Assembly: GCA_963971405.1 (NCBI GenBank)
Contig: OZ020484.1
Coordinates: 62,001 to 126,000, forward strand
DNA length: 64,000 bases
Source of the DNA: Psococerastis gibbosa
Lineage: Eukaryota; Arthropoda; Insecta; Psocodea; Psocidae
Direction: 5' to 3'
Below, piece by piece: positions 22,190 to 32,767 of the stretch (its first letter is position 1; each line of letters opens with the position of its first letter). The position numbers and the translations under genes were made by a program. The notes below the pieces were generated by a model. That model was not told the DNA's origin and searched no databases. It saw only the letters and a list, made by a program, of their open reading frames with translations.

Positions 22190-22515
22190 CGTAACCAAAC
22201 CGAACAAGTTGCTTTCCTAAATAAAGTGTTGGGTTTGTGGAAAACAAAATTTTTTGAAAAAAAATTATTGATAATCCGTGCCTAAATACATTGCATATTA
22301 CACTAATTGTTGTACATGGAGCTTTATATTAGACTGCTTATTCTAGTCTACGGAATTGTCTTATCGTTATCACTTATCGATCAATCCATTGAAGGAAGCC
22401 GAAATTTAACACTAGGGCAATTATTTACTATACAGGTTTAACGATTATTATATATTTTGATAACTATACGGATAGATAAAAAGGACAGCATGTTCAACCG
22501 TACCGGTTTTCTTTC
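22190..22515 (+). mobile_element. HINE-like 3' fragment
   Basis: CCGAACAAGTTGCTTTCC, GGGTTTGTGGAAAACAAAA, TTTTTTGAAAAAAAATTATTG, ATTGCATATTACAC and finally GGACAGCATGTTCAACCGTACCGGTTTTC follow the 3' half of the family. It ends tail-to-tail against a minus-strand 5' fragment (22535-22815). Confidence 0.65.
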
Positions 22516-22534
22516 CTAACATACAAAAGTTACT

Positions 22535-22815
22535 GGTAATAATTACGTTCACTAGTTTTTTTAGTTTTTTTTTAGGGGGGAGGATTATACCCTCCAAGAT
22601 AGAGTTAGCCCAAGAGAGAATAAAATAGATGAACTTAAACACCGATTTTCATTGAAATCCATCAATTAATTTGTCCACAAATCATATTCAACCAACAGAC
22701 AGACCGACCATTTTTTTGTTCGTGTGTCCTCTATACGTGTAATTCCGTTGATATCTTGAAATCAAATTGTTAGCCATCATAACATTTCCATATACTATAT
22801 AATAAGGAAAGCAAC
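22535..22815 (-). mobile_element. HINE-like 5' fragment
   Basis: On the minus strand: a 5' end at GTTGCTTTCCTTATTATAT (22796-22815), ACGAACAAAAAAATGG, the GTCTGTCTGTTGG tract near 22695, and GGGCTAACTC near 22600. Truncated inside the conserved CTAACTC region. Confidence 0.65.
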
Positions 22816-23028
22816 AAGTCGAAGTGCGATAGACGCAAAACGTAGTGAGGTAGACATCCTTTAATTCCTGAATTCGCTGAAATACTTATTACTCAAGGAC
22901 CACCCCTCTACGTGTTTAGGATAGCTATTCCCAATGAAATTTCATAAAACAATTTTTTTTTAGTAATTTTCAAGTTTGAGTTCTTCCATGAAGGAACAAT
23001 GCCGCAACCTGGTTTTTCTTCTTTTATC

Positions 23029-23409
23029 TAAGGCGCCCATTCCACCGACCGGCTAGTGCTATTTACAAAAACGGTGACGTGGTGGCAGATATTCAAGACT
23101 TAGGTGGCGTTTCCACCGACATCGCATTGCAGAATTCAAATGACATTGACGGAAATTAAAATTTTTCTTTTTATAGAAATCTATTAAAATGTTTGTATTC
23201 CATGACGCCATTTTTTTAATTTTAGTTTGTTTGTTTGTGATTTTACTGTATGATCATTGATCAATTTTAACTATGGCATAGAGGAAAATATACATTTCCG
23301 TCAATTCTGCAATGCGAGGTCGGTGGAAACCCCGCCTAAGTCTTGAATGTCTGCTACCACGTCACTGTTTTTGTAAATAGCCCTAGCCGGTCGGTGGAAT
23401 GAGCGCCTA
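23029..23409. mobile_element. MITE with terminal inverted repeats of about 125 bases
   Basis: TAAGGCGCCCATTCCACCGA at 23029 is matched by TCGGTGGAATGAGCGCCTAA ending at 23410. The inversion continues through GGTGACGTGGTGGCAGA and AGACTTAGGTGGCGTTTCCA to AATTGACGGAAAT. The loop of roughly 130 bases has no coding potential. Superfamily unassigned; a target duplication is not clear. Confidence 0.8.
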
Positions 23410-23590
23410 AGCGAGGAGTCAATGTACCAAACTTGTGGTGGTTTCAGGTCTCAGAATAAGAGGCAATAAACAAAAAATAACAAAAACTTAGAGTTTTAGA
23501 AAAACTTGTTATAACAACCCGAATTAGTAAAACCCAAATAATCGTTAAGAAATTAACTTTGTCTAAGAAACCCACTTGTGTTAGTATAAA

Positions 23591-23628
23591 ACCCTGAGCG
23601 CTTTCGGCAAGAACTGCCATCTACAGAG
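23591..23628 (-). ncRNA. Possible degenerate hammerhead-ribozyme core in Penelope-like 3' region
   Basis: The minus strand reads CTGTAGATGGCAGTTCTTGC then CGAAAGCGCTCAGGG: a stem-loop GGCA-GTTC-TTGCC directly followed by GAAA. Hammerhead ribozymes with this stem II plus GAAA order are known from the terminal repeats of Penelope-like elements. The conserved CTGATGA box is here CTGTAGAT, so it is either decayed or a chance resemblance. Stem III and the cleavage site are not clear. Confidence 0.3.
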
Positions 23629-23724
23629 GGAAACCCACTAGCACAGTTACACCTTATCTGCGATTTGAGACTTGCTCAACTCGAGGAGAAGATGCAAATG
23701 TGACTAGGGAGAGGAAACCTTGGT

Positions 23725-25376
23725 TTATATAGGACTGGGAGCGGGGGGAGGAGGGGGTGGGAGGGGGCGTGGCTGGTTTCCTATTCCTAACCTACTAGCT
23801 AGATCTATTAGAGGGGATGATTGTGTGAATGTTATGTCGTTTGTTAATTTTTCACTATTGTGTAAAGCTCTTTTGATTTCAACATTTTCAAAAAAATTTA
23901 AAGTGTAACTTTTCTTTATTTTGTGTAGGGCTGTCCAATTGTGAGGATCGAATGTGTGGTTTTCCGAGTTAAGGTGTTTCGCGAATGTGCTGTTGGTGTT
24001 GGTGTCTCCTATACCTGTTATATGTTCTCCGACCCTAGTTTTAAAGCTTCTGCCTGTTTGGCCTATGTAAATTGCGTTACAATCGTTACAATTTAGACGA
24101 TAAACTCCATTGCCTTTTTCTTTTTCTGGTTTGGTTTTGCAGTTCATGAGTTTATTGGCCAAATTGTTGCGATTGTACGGGGCTGGTGTTTTGTCTGTTG
24201 TAGAAGAAATGAGGTTACTAATTTTTTCTGTGATTTTTTCTATGTATTGTATCCTGAAATATGATTTATTGGTTACCGGGTTTAAGCTCCCTGGGGGGTA
24301 AATTAGTTTGAGGTTGTGTTTGATTTTGTGATGTCGTAGGATTCTGTCTATTAAGTTGAGATTGAAATTGTTATTTTGGGCAATTTGTTTTATTGTATTT
24401 AATTCATTATTATAGTTGGTTTGATTCATAGGGATGTTAAGGAGTCGAAAAATCATACTATGGAATGCTGCGTGTTTGTGCTGGAATGGGTGAGAAGAAT
24501 CAACAGGGATTATATTATCGCTATCGGTTTCTTTACGAAATATCTTGAAGTCTAGGGTACTATTATTTTTGGTGATGGTGAGGTCTAAGAAGTTCAGGGA
24601 GTTGTTTTCTTCTACTTCCATGGTAAATTGGATTTTTGGGTGAATTGTGTTGATAAAACTTAAGAAATTGTCTAGTTGTCTGTTACTTCCTGTCCAAATG
24701 CAGAAGATATCATCCACATACCTTGTCCAGAAAGATATACATTTAACTAGGGGATTTTTATTGTGTAGAAGTTTGTGTTCGAAGTTATCCATAAAAATTT
24801 CAGCAAGAAGGGGAGAAAAGGAAGAACCCATAGGTAGACCTATTTTTTGTTGGTAGTAGTCGGATTCGAAGCGGAAATAGTTTTGATGGGTGCATGTGTC
24901 TAACAGAAGGAGGGTCTCAGAAATAAGGCTGTTCGAGGTGTTATTGTGATAGAGTGACTGGGCAACTAATTTACGTACTTCGGGTACGGGAATATTAGTA
25001 AACAGATTTTTGACATCGAAAGAGACGAGTTTGGCATTGCTGGATAAGGAAAGGTGCTTAAGGCGGGAAACCAACTCGAATGAGTTTTTGACGCTGTGGC
25101 GGGGTGTGAAGTTTGATAGCTCGCGAATGTGTTTGTTGAGAAAACTAGCTACTTTGCTGGCTGGGGCACTGTTATACGAAACTACTGGGCGGATAGGTTG
25201 ATTGGGTTTATGAAGTTTAACCAGACCAAAAAATGAAGGAGCTACGGGGTTCATGTTGGTAAATTTATAGGCTATATCTTGGGGTATCGTGTTAGAGCTT
25301 TGTTTAATGGCTTTTTTGGTTGCTTTTTGGAATTTGTTTGTGGGGTCTACTTTAAGTTTTACGAATGTGGATTCAT
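23725..25376 (-). CDS. Penelope-like RT plus GIY-YIG endonuclease (N-terminally truncated)
   Basis: This is the longest open frame in the window. If started at the Met at 25470 it gives 581 residues, but the first about 31 codons are flanking DNA including the target repeat; element sequence begins at DESTFVKLKVDPTNKFQK. Numbering from that Met: RT motif A SFDVKNLFTNIP (150-161, Asp152), motif B GLPMGSSFSPLLAEIFM (211-227), motif C RYVDDIFCIW (250-259, YVDD catalytic pair), then NSLNFLDLTI (290-299). The GIY-YIG nuclease starts GVYRLNC (455) with CNAIYIGQTGRSFKTR (465-479) and a late NSEKLTN (538-544) giving the expected Glu. The CNDC spacing is typical. The nuclease nicks target DNA and RT copies the RNA from the nick. 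No stops or frameshifts, so insertion is recent, but the missing RT N-terminus means it is probably inactive. The Pro-rich C-terminus comes from a G-rich tract at 23740-23770. Confidence 0.9.
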
Positions 25377-26159
25377 CAGAAATAAGAGGCAACTGAGAAG
25401 TAAATACAAACAATAACATATAATATGGCAGACGCCTTAATGAATCAGCTTTGCCAGAGATATTTAACAAATTGTAATGTAAATTTTAAAAAATGAAACA
25501 TAAATAAAATAAATAAATACTTAATAATTTCACATACAGGCCAGTCATTATATTGTATTGTACTTAGGCCCGTACTACATAGGGATTCTATTCATAGAGT
25601 GGGTACTCAAGTGGTTTATCCTTCTTCTTAAGTTACAGCAGTGGCGGCGCTACGGGGGTGCCCGAGGGGGGGGGGGGGCTGGCCCCCAGCAGTTTCCTCC
25701 CCCCCCCCGGGGCCCCCCACTTTTGAGATGTCTGAAATTTTGTTAAATTGAAAAATTATTGTAATTCAACAACGTCCGACACAACTGGTAACAAGTTACA
25801 TACTTCCATTACAGTATGCCTACTCCCCGTTTGTGTAAATAAGGCCAAGCCCCCCCCCCCCCCAGGGTCACCCGTACCACCTACCAGGATTTCTGGTGAC
25901 AAAGACGTTATGGAGGCGAAAGGCATAGTATCCACAATAACGAAAGGGAAATTAAATCATGGTATGCTTATTTCACATGAAAGACATCATGAAATAAACA
26001 ACAACATATTGCCTAATTACTTTCACAAAAATTAATTACTCAAAATGCTTAAAACCCCAATACTTCAGACCTATTTCTTCAAACTTTTTCTCCAGGGGCG
26101 ACCCTCGGGCTCCCCTGAATGGTTCGTCGGTAAAATCTCAACTGTACAGCTTGCAAAAT

Positions 26160-26397
26160 TCGTATTCTCAGGATATGTAGAGTAGTGGTACAGACTCCAA
26201 CTTTCACCCGATAGGTTGCTGGTTCGAGTCTCACACTTGCTTCATTTTCTGGCCATGCTTCGGAGTGCATGTAAAGCAGGCGGCCCCGGGCCTTCCTAGT
26301 TGAGGCATGAGTGTAAGGGAGGGCTTTATAGCCCTAACTCCGCTAGGTTGGCTTAGTAATAGAACTAAAAAATTCAATATTTATTTATTTAAAACCT
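26160..26397 (+). repeat. tRNA-derived SINE (family S1), near full length
   Basis: The head carries an A-box-like GTAGAGTAGTGGTA (26178-26191) and a perfect B box GGTTCGAGTC (26221-26230), the internal RNA polymerase III promoter of a tRNA-derived SINE. The body has TTTTCTGGCCATGCTTCGGA, GGCCCCGGGCCTTCCTAG and AGCCCTAACTCCGCTAGG, and the tail is TTTATTTATTT-like at 26380-26394. Inserted in the hAT-like element. Other copies at 9741, 38222 and 56513. Confidence 0.85.
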
Positions 26398-26415
26398 CAC
26401 TAATTTAGGCCTATT

Positions 26416-26767
26416 CCTTCCCATGTCATCTAGCACGGATCGGTGTCCGGGAGACTCCTCTCTGTGAGTGTGGGAATCAAGAGGGTACTCCGGACCACAT
26501 CACTTTTGAGTGCCCCCTCTACAGCCGGGAGAGGACACAGCTTATTAGCAGGTTGCAGGACCAGGGGAAGTTGCCGCCATTCACGTATATGGATGTGCTC
26601 CAGGACTTGGACAAAGAGGTGCTGACGGAGGTGGTCCGCTTCCTGGAGAGTATCGGATGTTGGCCAAGCTGTTTTAGACGGTCCCTGGGCAACCTCGTTG
26701 TCCAGTGAGCTCCCAATAGCAGTCTTTTGCCAGATTGGATTTGGCTGTATACCCTTAAGCGAAAAAA
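26416..26767 (+). mobile_element. 5'-truncated non-LTR retrotransposon with A tail and 9-bp target duplication
   Basis: AGGCCTATT at 26407-26415 is repeated at 26768-26776, just after a short A run (26762-26767). The insert carries only the last part of the polyprotein and a short 3' UTR. Confidence 0.8.
26424..26708 (+). CDS. C-terminal zinc-knuckle end of a non-LTR reverse transcriptase (partial)
   Basis: An uninterrupted frame with no Met start, 94 codons to the TGA at 26706. It begins HLARIGVRETPLCECG, then NQEGTPDHITFECPLYSRER, giving the CxCG...H-x4-C zinc knuckle that ends many I/Jockey/R1-like polyproteins. It closes with CWPSCFRRSLGNLVVQ. The knuckle is thought to contact the element RNA or target DNA. 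RT and RNase H are missing through 5' truncation; absence of any stop indicates a young insertion. Confidence 0.8.
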   Translation, partial: CHLARIGVRETPLCECGNQEGTPDHITFECPLYSRERTQLISRLQDQGKLPPFTYMDVLQDLDKEVLTEVVRFLESIGCWPSCFRRSLGNLVVQ

Positions 26768-27075
26768 AGGCCTATTTCTCCATTTTTTTCTCCCCCCCCC
26801 CCGAGAATAATATGCGCAAAACCTCACTAATTTGGCCCCATATTTATCAGTTGTTTTTTCTCCGCGGGAAACCCCTGAGCCCCCCGTTCTCCAGAGTACC
26901 TATAATATGCGTGAAACCCTACTAATTTGGGTCTATTTATCAATTTCTTTTTTTTCCGGGGGAGACCCCTTCTTCTGTAGGGTATAACATGCGCAAACTC
27001 TCACTAATTTGGGCCCATTTATCATTTTTTTTTCTCCAGGGGAAATCTCCGGGCCCACCTTCCTCTGCGCCTGGT
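26735..27075 (+). repeat. Tandem units of about 85 bases inside the hAT-like element
   Basis: About four units share GCGCAAAACCTCACTAATTT or close variants, then GGGCCCATTTATCA, a T run, and CTCC with GGGGGAGACCCC. Start points are near 26815, 26907 and 26990, with an older one split by the insertions at 26397. The same unit recurs in inverted orientation at 58740-59050. Confidence 0.75.
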
Positions 27076-27690
27076 ACCACCATTCAGAACAGATTCAGCA
27101 ATCGGACCGTCATCCATTACAGATAATGAGATGATTAGGTCGCTGAGCGAGTTAGAACTTGTCAACAATTTCAGGAGATAAAAAACTATTTTTTTATGTT
27201 TAAAATTTCGAAAAATAGTTTACTTTTTAATTTTTTGTTTTACTGAACTTGAATAGTTTAGTGTAAGTTATATAATGTATTCATACACATTAAAATTTTT
27301 TTTTGGAATAATAATAAAGTCATATACTGTAATTTGCTAGGCAGACTTATTCAGAAGTGAATGAGTAATGAATCTACGTCTTGGGGTTCTACAGCCCCCC
27401 CCCCCCAGAAATTTAGGGAATTTAGGCCAATGCTACTCCCTATGAAAAATGTTTTGGTTTTTCATTGGCCCCCCCAGATTGAAGTCATGCCCCCAATGCC
27501 CCCCCCCCCTTAAAATTTCTAGCGCCGCCACTAAGTTACAGCCGGCTGGCTGGCAGCAACATGTGACATCGATGCCTCTACTCCCCTCGATCCTGGCACG
27601 CCTTCTTCAGCTCCACGTATGTATTGGCCCCTACATCCTCCATAACTTGCTGCGGATACTCTTTTCTCGGGCGCCCATTGAACACCGCCT

Positions 27691-28470
27691 ATTTCTTCAA
27701 AAAAGAGTTTTTTCCCCAAAACCACCAAATCATTTTTGGGATAGCAACCTGTTCGGTTTTCTTACTTTATCTAACATTGTCTAACATTGTAATGACAAGG
27801 TTTTGAGGTCCTAGGAACCAAAATAAGGGTTTTTTACGAAATGTCTGTCTATCTGTCTGTCTGTCGCTCTGTCAGTTCATCGATTTGCGGGCGAACTACT
27901 CGGTGATTTTGATGAAATTTGGCATGCAGGTTTACAAAAATCATGCCTCGGGACCATTTTATTTTATTTTGGGCTAACTCCATTTTGAGGGTTTTATTCT
28001 CAAAAACCTTCAAAAAAAACGGCTAAGAACATTATTTCTCAAAAACGGCCTGAACGTAGTTTTCTTGTCAATTCACATATATAGTATTCAACTATTCGTT
28101 AAGATAAGATATGATAAGATAGTTCTATATTGCACCGATTTACAATACAATAGCGTTAATTTTTTTAAACTTAATGTTAATTAAACCCGGTGGGTCGCTT
28201 GCCCTTTGATAGTTTTCTACTGGGGATAAAAAGATAAAAAGAACTCATTTTTCATGAAAAATGAATAAAAAATATTTTTTTTGCGGAAAACCTTTCTATC
28301 GATGATTTCCGGTATGTTTTAGCCGAACCGATTGCATTCCCAAAAAATATTTGGTTTTGTACAAAAAATTATTTTTTGAAGAAATTATGGAAAATTCACG
28401 CTCCAATACACATATGCAGGCCATGATTACTATGTTACAATGTATTGGTCTGCCCGTTTGAGAATAAGGA
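27691..28470 (+). mobile_element. HINE-like element lacking its 5' end, abutting an inverted fragment
   Basis: From 27796 the plus strand follows the family from AGGTTTTGAGGTCC through the GTCT tract (27843-27875), CGGGCGAACTACTCGG, GGCTAACTCC, GGTCGCTTGCCC and TGTATTGGTCTGC. Immediately before, 27691-27780 holds a minus-strand piece of the 3' half (GGATAGCAACCTGTTCGG), so two fragments meet head to head. The 3' hairpin is missing. Confidence 0.75.
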
Positions 28471-29133
28471 AGCTATTGTGCAGGTAAATACAATGTAAAA
28501 TCGTACAGTTGAAAACTCCTTTTTAACAAGCACATGGATATTAATTGCTGATTAGGCAGTATAACCGTAAGACTTGGCTGAGAATTGCGAGAACACACGA
28601 CATAATATTTTAATGACGCATCTTAAAAAATGAGTAAAAACCAGTTCTCATAAAGTAAGCGCGATCTTTTGTAAAGCGACAAGGTAAACACACTCTGTAC
28701 AACTTGTCACACCCTTGTCAGTAGAGACACTCACTGCAAGTCATTCTCCCACGTATATTTAGGCTAAACGATATATCCTGAGATATGTCTTGCATGTAAC
28801 AATAATATAACGATCTACGATGGCCAGGTAGTCAGGCGCGGATACAAGGGGGGCGAAGGGGTTGCCCCCGCCCCCCAAGCAAATTTAGCGTTCACTAGAC
28901 AAAATTAGGTTTTGAACGAAAATGGGTAATTTTCATAAGAATACTTATTGTGTATTTGTAATGGGAATTACTCGTAGATGATGAAATATTGGATTGAGAT
29001 GGCATTGCAAATGACTGAGGCTCAATGGTTTGGCTTTGATACTCATGCAATGTCCACAGGGATGTTGGCATTCATGTGGAGAAGATCGCACGATTTGCAA
29101 CAGCCAGTCAACATCTGCCCTTTCTGCCCTTTT
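28471..29133. other. Unassigned stretch with a hAT-type end
   Basis: CAGGCGCGGATACAAGGGG near 28832 looks like a hAT-type end (similar to those at 42630 and 54283), but no partner end or target duplication was found. A plus-strand frame at 28978-29172 has no known motif. Confidence 0.4.
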
Positions 29134-29265
29134 TTGCTTTCCTATTTACCTATATACAGTATATTTGTGTAAGGAAATCTCTGTGAAATTCAACATTTTC
29201 TGTTTTGAGATTTCAATGAAATTTCAAGTTTCGAGGTCCCAGAATTTCAAAAATATTATACCCCC
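29134..29265 (+). mobile_element. HINE-like 5' fragment
   Basis: TTGCTTTCCTATTTACC, GTAAGGAAATC, GAGATTTCAATGAAATTTCA and TCGAGGTCCCAGAA match the first 130 bases of the family. It breaks off before the GTCT tract. Confidence 0.7.
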
Positions 29266-29279
29266 TGTCTCCAATTATA

Positions 29280-29425
29280 TGAATCTTCTTCTGTAAAATC
29301 CAAGCCTTGCTGCATTCAAAACACATAAAACTCCAATATTTCAGACCCCCGGCTCCCTGTTTGCAGTTATCTGCATTTTTGTCGGTAGACCCCAAACCTT
29401 ACTGATTGCAAAACACGTAAAACCC
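29280..29425 (+). repeat. Family D fragment
   Basis: Two worn units: TGCATTCAAAACACATAAAA with CTCCAATATTTCAGACC, then GATTGCAAAACACGTAAAAC with CCAACTATTT. They match the CTTAAAACCCCAATATTTCA phrase of family D. Confidence 0.55.
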
Positions 29426-29433
29426 AACTATTT

Positions 29434-29510
29434 TGAAAGAAAGAAAATTGTTTTTATTTCCCATGTGGCGAGTTTTGGGCCTTGCGGCCAAGTTAACACT
29501 AACCATTTTT
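29434..29510 (-). repeat. CR1/L2-like LINE 3' end
   Basis: GAAAGAAAGAAAATTG, TTATTTCCCATGTGGC and GAGTTTTGGGCC match the 3' end of the element at 11066-11375 and the one at 41258. Only the tail and 3' UTR are present. Confidence 0.6.
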
Positions 29511-31522
29511 GTTCTCCGAGGCAGACCCCCCCCCCCTGTTTGCAGGGTATTACATATGTATTGGTTATTTATACTTGGAATTTGAATACATAGGCTTAAA
29601 TTTTACTACAGTATTCTATTAAATTCCTGGGCACGGCCCTCAGTACGTTAGTCTACCGAAATTGGACAATGCAATTGTTCCATGGACCAATGTAATGCTT
29701 TAGAATAGGTAAAATAGTCGCAGCCTAAATATACCCCTATAAAAATTTCCATTTCCTAGGAAAATTCTCAAAAACACACTCCCGCCCCCTCCAAGTAAAA
29801 TTTCAAAATCCCCGCCAGCAGGTAGTGCGAGACCTTACCTACACGTATATGGCAACAAATGATTATTAACTTAAGAGCGAGGCCGCATATCTTAAGTACA
29901 GGTTAGGTACTGTATGTACTGTATTTCTGATTTCCATGACCTCGAACAAACTCATTGGATGTCTCAATTTAGTTATTGGTAGTTACCCGTAGTTCGAACG
30001 CTCTTCCGCGGCATAATCGTCCAGCATCCAGCATTATTCGTCGCGTGAATAACTTGTGCGAGGAGAAGTACCGGTTCATTGGCCGAATAAGTCTAACATA
30101 ACACTATGCCGTAGATGTAGAACCAACATAACAACGCAAATTGGCAATTCCGTCAGCCTTGAATATATTATAAACAAACAAACCGGTCATTACTTGCCAA
30201 CTGAAGTGGACTTAATTAAGGGTTTGTCAACGCCAGGTGCGGCCCAGAGCTCCCTCTAGCGCCAAATAAAGCATTCTTTGATTTTTATATTTACAGGTGC
30301 ATTTGTCCCATAAAGCAAACATAATTTGATTGGCCGATGGGAGCGTTGAGTGATTTCTCGTGGGCGCTGATTGGATGACTTTCTGTCATCGTATGTCAAT
30401 AACGACTGTGTTGGTGGCAGGTGCAATACACTGCTGGATATAAATTTGTAAGCATGTATTGTAAGTACCTAGACCATAAAATCCAGAGAAATCCCCAATC
30501 TTACAATATTGAACACCACTTCCATCCCGAATGAGTATTGTCACTGAGTAGAATGACTAGAATCTTCAGCTTATTGAAAAATTATTTCCAAATTATAGGG
30601 GCCCTACAAACCACGAAGGGTAGATAGGAGGGGGTTAAAGATGCATATAATAGTGCGTACTACTAACCCAAGAAATTTTTTTAAGACCGTAAGGGATAGC
30701 AGGCATCATCACGGGATTCTGGGTTTTGGTTCCCTTTATAATCGTACCATCAGTTTTAAGGTGACTTACTGACTAAAACCAGCCGTTTCTAAGCACAAGT
30801 GAGTTGCCTATTTTCAATTGGGTCTATCTCATTTTTACGAATATGCGGTTTTGATTGGATTGGCTTCCTTGTTTCCTTGTATCCTACCGATAGACATAAC
30901 ACTTTGACTCCTATGTTAAATGCTCCTCTAAAGTTAGACCTATTTTTAAGAAAATTATATCTCCATCCTTTCCCTAGATCAAAAAACGTGCTAGCTCCAC
31001 CTCAGCCAATCAGCGTCCGCCATTGTGATCACGTGCCAACAATAACGAACGTGGCTCCCACATATTTTAATTGCGAGTTAAGGAATTGAGAGAAAATCGG
31101 TTTTCTAGCTCTCCTGAAAAGTACGGTTAAACGGAGATAGACCAATTTCAAAATAGGCTCAATTAGTGCAACACTCATATATTTTATACTGTTGATAAAT
31201 ATGTTTAGGCCTACAGTTTTTAGCTTGCCTACTATAGTAAAATGCATTTTGTGAATACCTGATCTAAGAACAATATAAAACTCCTACCACAGTTCCGGAT
31301 TTAGCGAATAAGCAATAAGTACCACTGTACACAAGCCAAGTACCAGCAGCACTGAATTTTCCCTGTAGGAATGCTGGTTTTAAATTAATAGTAACTTGTG
31401 TCCCCATGACGAAACTTGTGGATCTGTAGATGCTATAAAATGTCATTTGGGGATTGGGGGAATGTTCGGTATTTGATAATAATTCATGCCTGCCCATAGG
31501 ACAAAACTACTAGTATTTTACA
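29511..31522. other. Low-repeat stretch with CCAAT and E-box motifs
   Basis: This is single-copy within the window. Inverted CCAAT boxes (GATTGGCCGATGG near 30328, CTGATTGGATG near 30368), a forward CAGCCAATCAGCG near 31005 and CACGTG near 31031 cluster over 700 bases. This would fit a promoter, but no coding start or spliced frame follows that I can recognise. Confidence 0.35.
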
Positions 31523-32142
31523 GCTTCCCTATTTATACCTACAAGTATAAGGAAAGCTATTTTCGGGTGAAATTTCAGATTTTGGGATTTCAGTTGATTT
31601 ACACGTTTTGAGGTCACTGGAACCCAAAAAATTGATTTTTATGAAATGTCTGTTTGTCTGTCGTTCAGTCGGTCTGTCTGTTTGTTGATTTGTGGGTACA
31701 CTACCCAGTCGATATTGATGACATTTTGCATGTAGGGTTACAAAAATCAAACCAAAAGATTTTTTAATTTTTTTTAATTTTGTGCCAACTCAATTTTGGG
31801 GGGTTCCACACTCAAAAAACTAAAAAAAAACTGCTCGAAAACTATGCCCCCCTCCCCGATTTTTTGGACTTTAAACTAGATAGAATCGGGCTTTTCCCGC
31901 TTTTCAGATGTGTGACATTTCACTACAAGCTACTGGATTACAGCTCTCCGCGAAATAAAATTCTGGTAACGGACCTGCGTCCCATCGATGAATTTAGTGC
32001 TTTGGGACTGTGAATTCCGAAGCAACCGAAATTTATTCACAGGAAAATGATTTAGTATGGAAATATCATACTACTTATTTCGGTAACTATACTAAATTTA
32101 TAAATAGGAAAGCATGTTCGAGTAAACTCGGACTGATTCTTT
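31523..32142 (+). mobile_element. HINE-like element with internal deletion
   Basis: 5' end GCTTCCCTATTTATACC with GGAAAGC at 31550, a GTCTGTTTGTCTGTCG tract at 31647, and GCCAACTCAATTTTGGGG at 31783. It then jumps to unrelated sequence and the 3' end ATAGGAAAGCATGTTCG, hairpin CGAGTAAACTCGG, GACTGATTCTTTT. About 250 bases of the family middle are missing. Confidence 0.8.
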
Positions 32143-32767
32143 TAATTTAGTTTGTATTTTCAACACAAAGATTAGCTCGATTTAGAGAGCCCTCACCGGG
32201 AAAATTTTGGGGTCGAAAGATAAAACCAAATCTGGAACAAACTCTGCTTTAGGGGATGTTGTCGAAATGTGGTGTGGTGTTTGGGGGTTGCACAACACCC
32301 CCAATGGACGTGATATACATACCGATTGGCCCTCGTATCCCTAATATTACAGTAGTTCTCTGCCGTAATGTCGCATGGACTCCACCACCTGCGCCCCCAC
32401 CTATTGCTTTTTGAGTTTCCCTCGAGGCGATCGTTATAGGTTTGCTGCCAATTTTTTTTCTTGAAACTCCATTCTCGCTATAGCTTTTCCGGTTCTTTCA
32501 TGTATATTTTCTGTTGATGGCGAGCTGTTAGGGGTGTGTCAGTGTTGTTATCAGTTCTTCAACTTTTTACCGTTTTATGAATTTTTTTTGTTGACATTAC
32601 TTTACTTGATGCTGTAAAGGACAGACTTGTTTTGTTTATCACTATGGAGTACTTTCATTAGACTTTCAAAATTCATGCTGACACTTACTTTCATTTCAAT
32701 AGAAATGGTTTAATTCTGTTTACGTGGATACTATTCTGTCTTACTGCCAACGGTGTACTGTACCTCC
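32143..32767. other. Unassigned stretch
   Basis: No coding-like frame and no recognised repeat. Confidence 0.45.

Larger units (their letters stand above)
23467..25376 (-). mobile_element. Penelope-like retroelement, 5'-truncated
   Basis: The element lies between a near-perfect direct repeat, CAGAATAAGAGGCAA (23452-23466) and CAGAAATAAGAGGCAA (25377-25392). Its coding region reads right to left and encodes RT plus a GIY-YIG nuclease, the diagnostic pair for EN+ Penelope-like elements. About 260 bases of 3' untranslated sequence (23467-23724) include a GGCAGTTCTTGCCGAAAGCG hairpin. The 5' end cuts into the RT fingers, so about the first third of a typical protein is missing. Confidence 0.85.
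25639..27533. mobile_element. hAT-like DNA transposon (family D), with nested SINE and non-LTR insertion
   Basis: Ends are CAGTGGCGGCGCTA at 25639 and TAGCGCCGCCACT ending at 27532/27533. The flanks are a perfect 8-bp repeat AGTTACAG at 25631-25638 and 27534-27541. This is a hAT signature. The interior has no transposase. It holds C/G runs next to both ends, the GACAAAGACGTTATGGAGGC phrase (25898), and tandem units of CACTAATTTGGGCCCATTTA followed by CTCC-GGGGGAGACCCC (26735-27075). A SINE (26160-26397) and a non-LTR 3' end (26416-26767) inserted later. Confidence 0.85.

Noticed and set aside
25366..25380. CTGATGA on the minus strand as a hammerhead ribozyme core
   Set aside because: It lies in the Penelope coding frame next to the target repeat, with no following stem II or GAAA in the right place.
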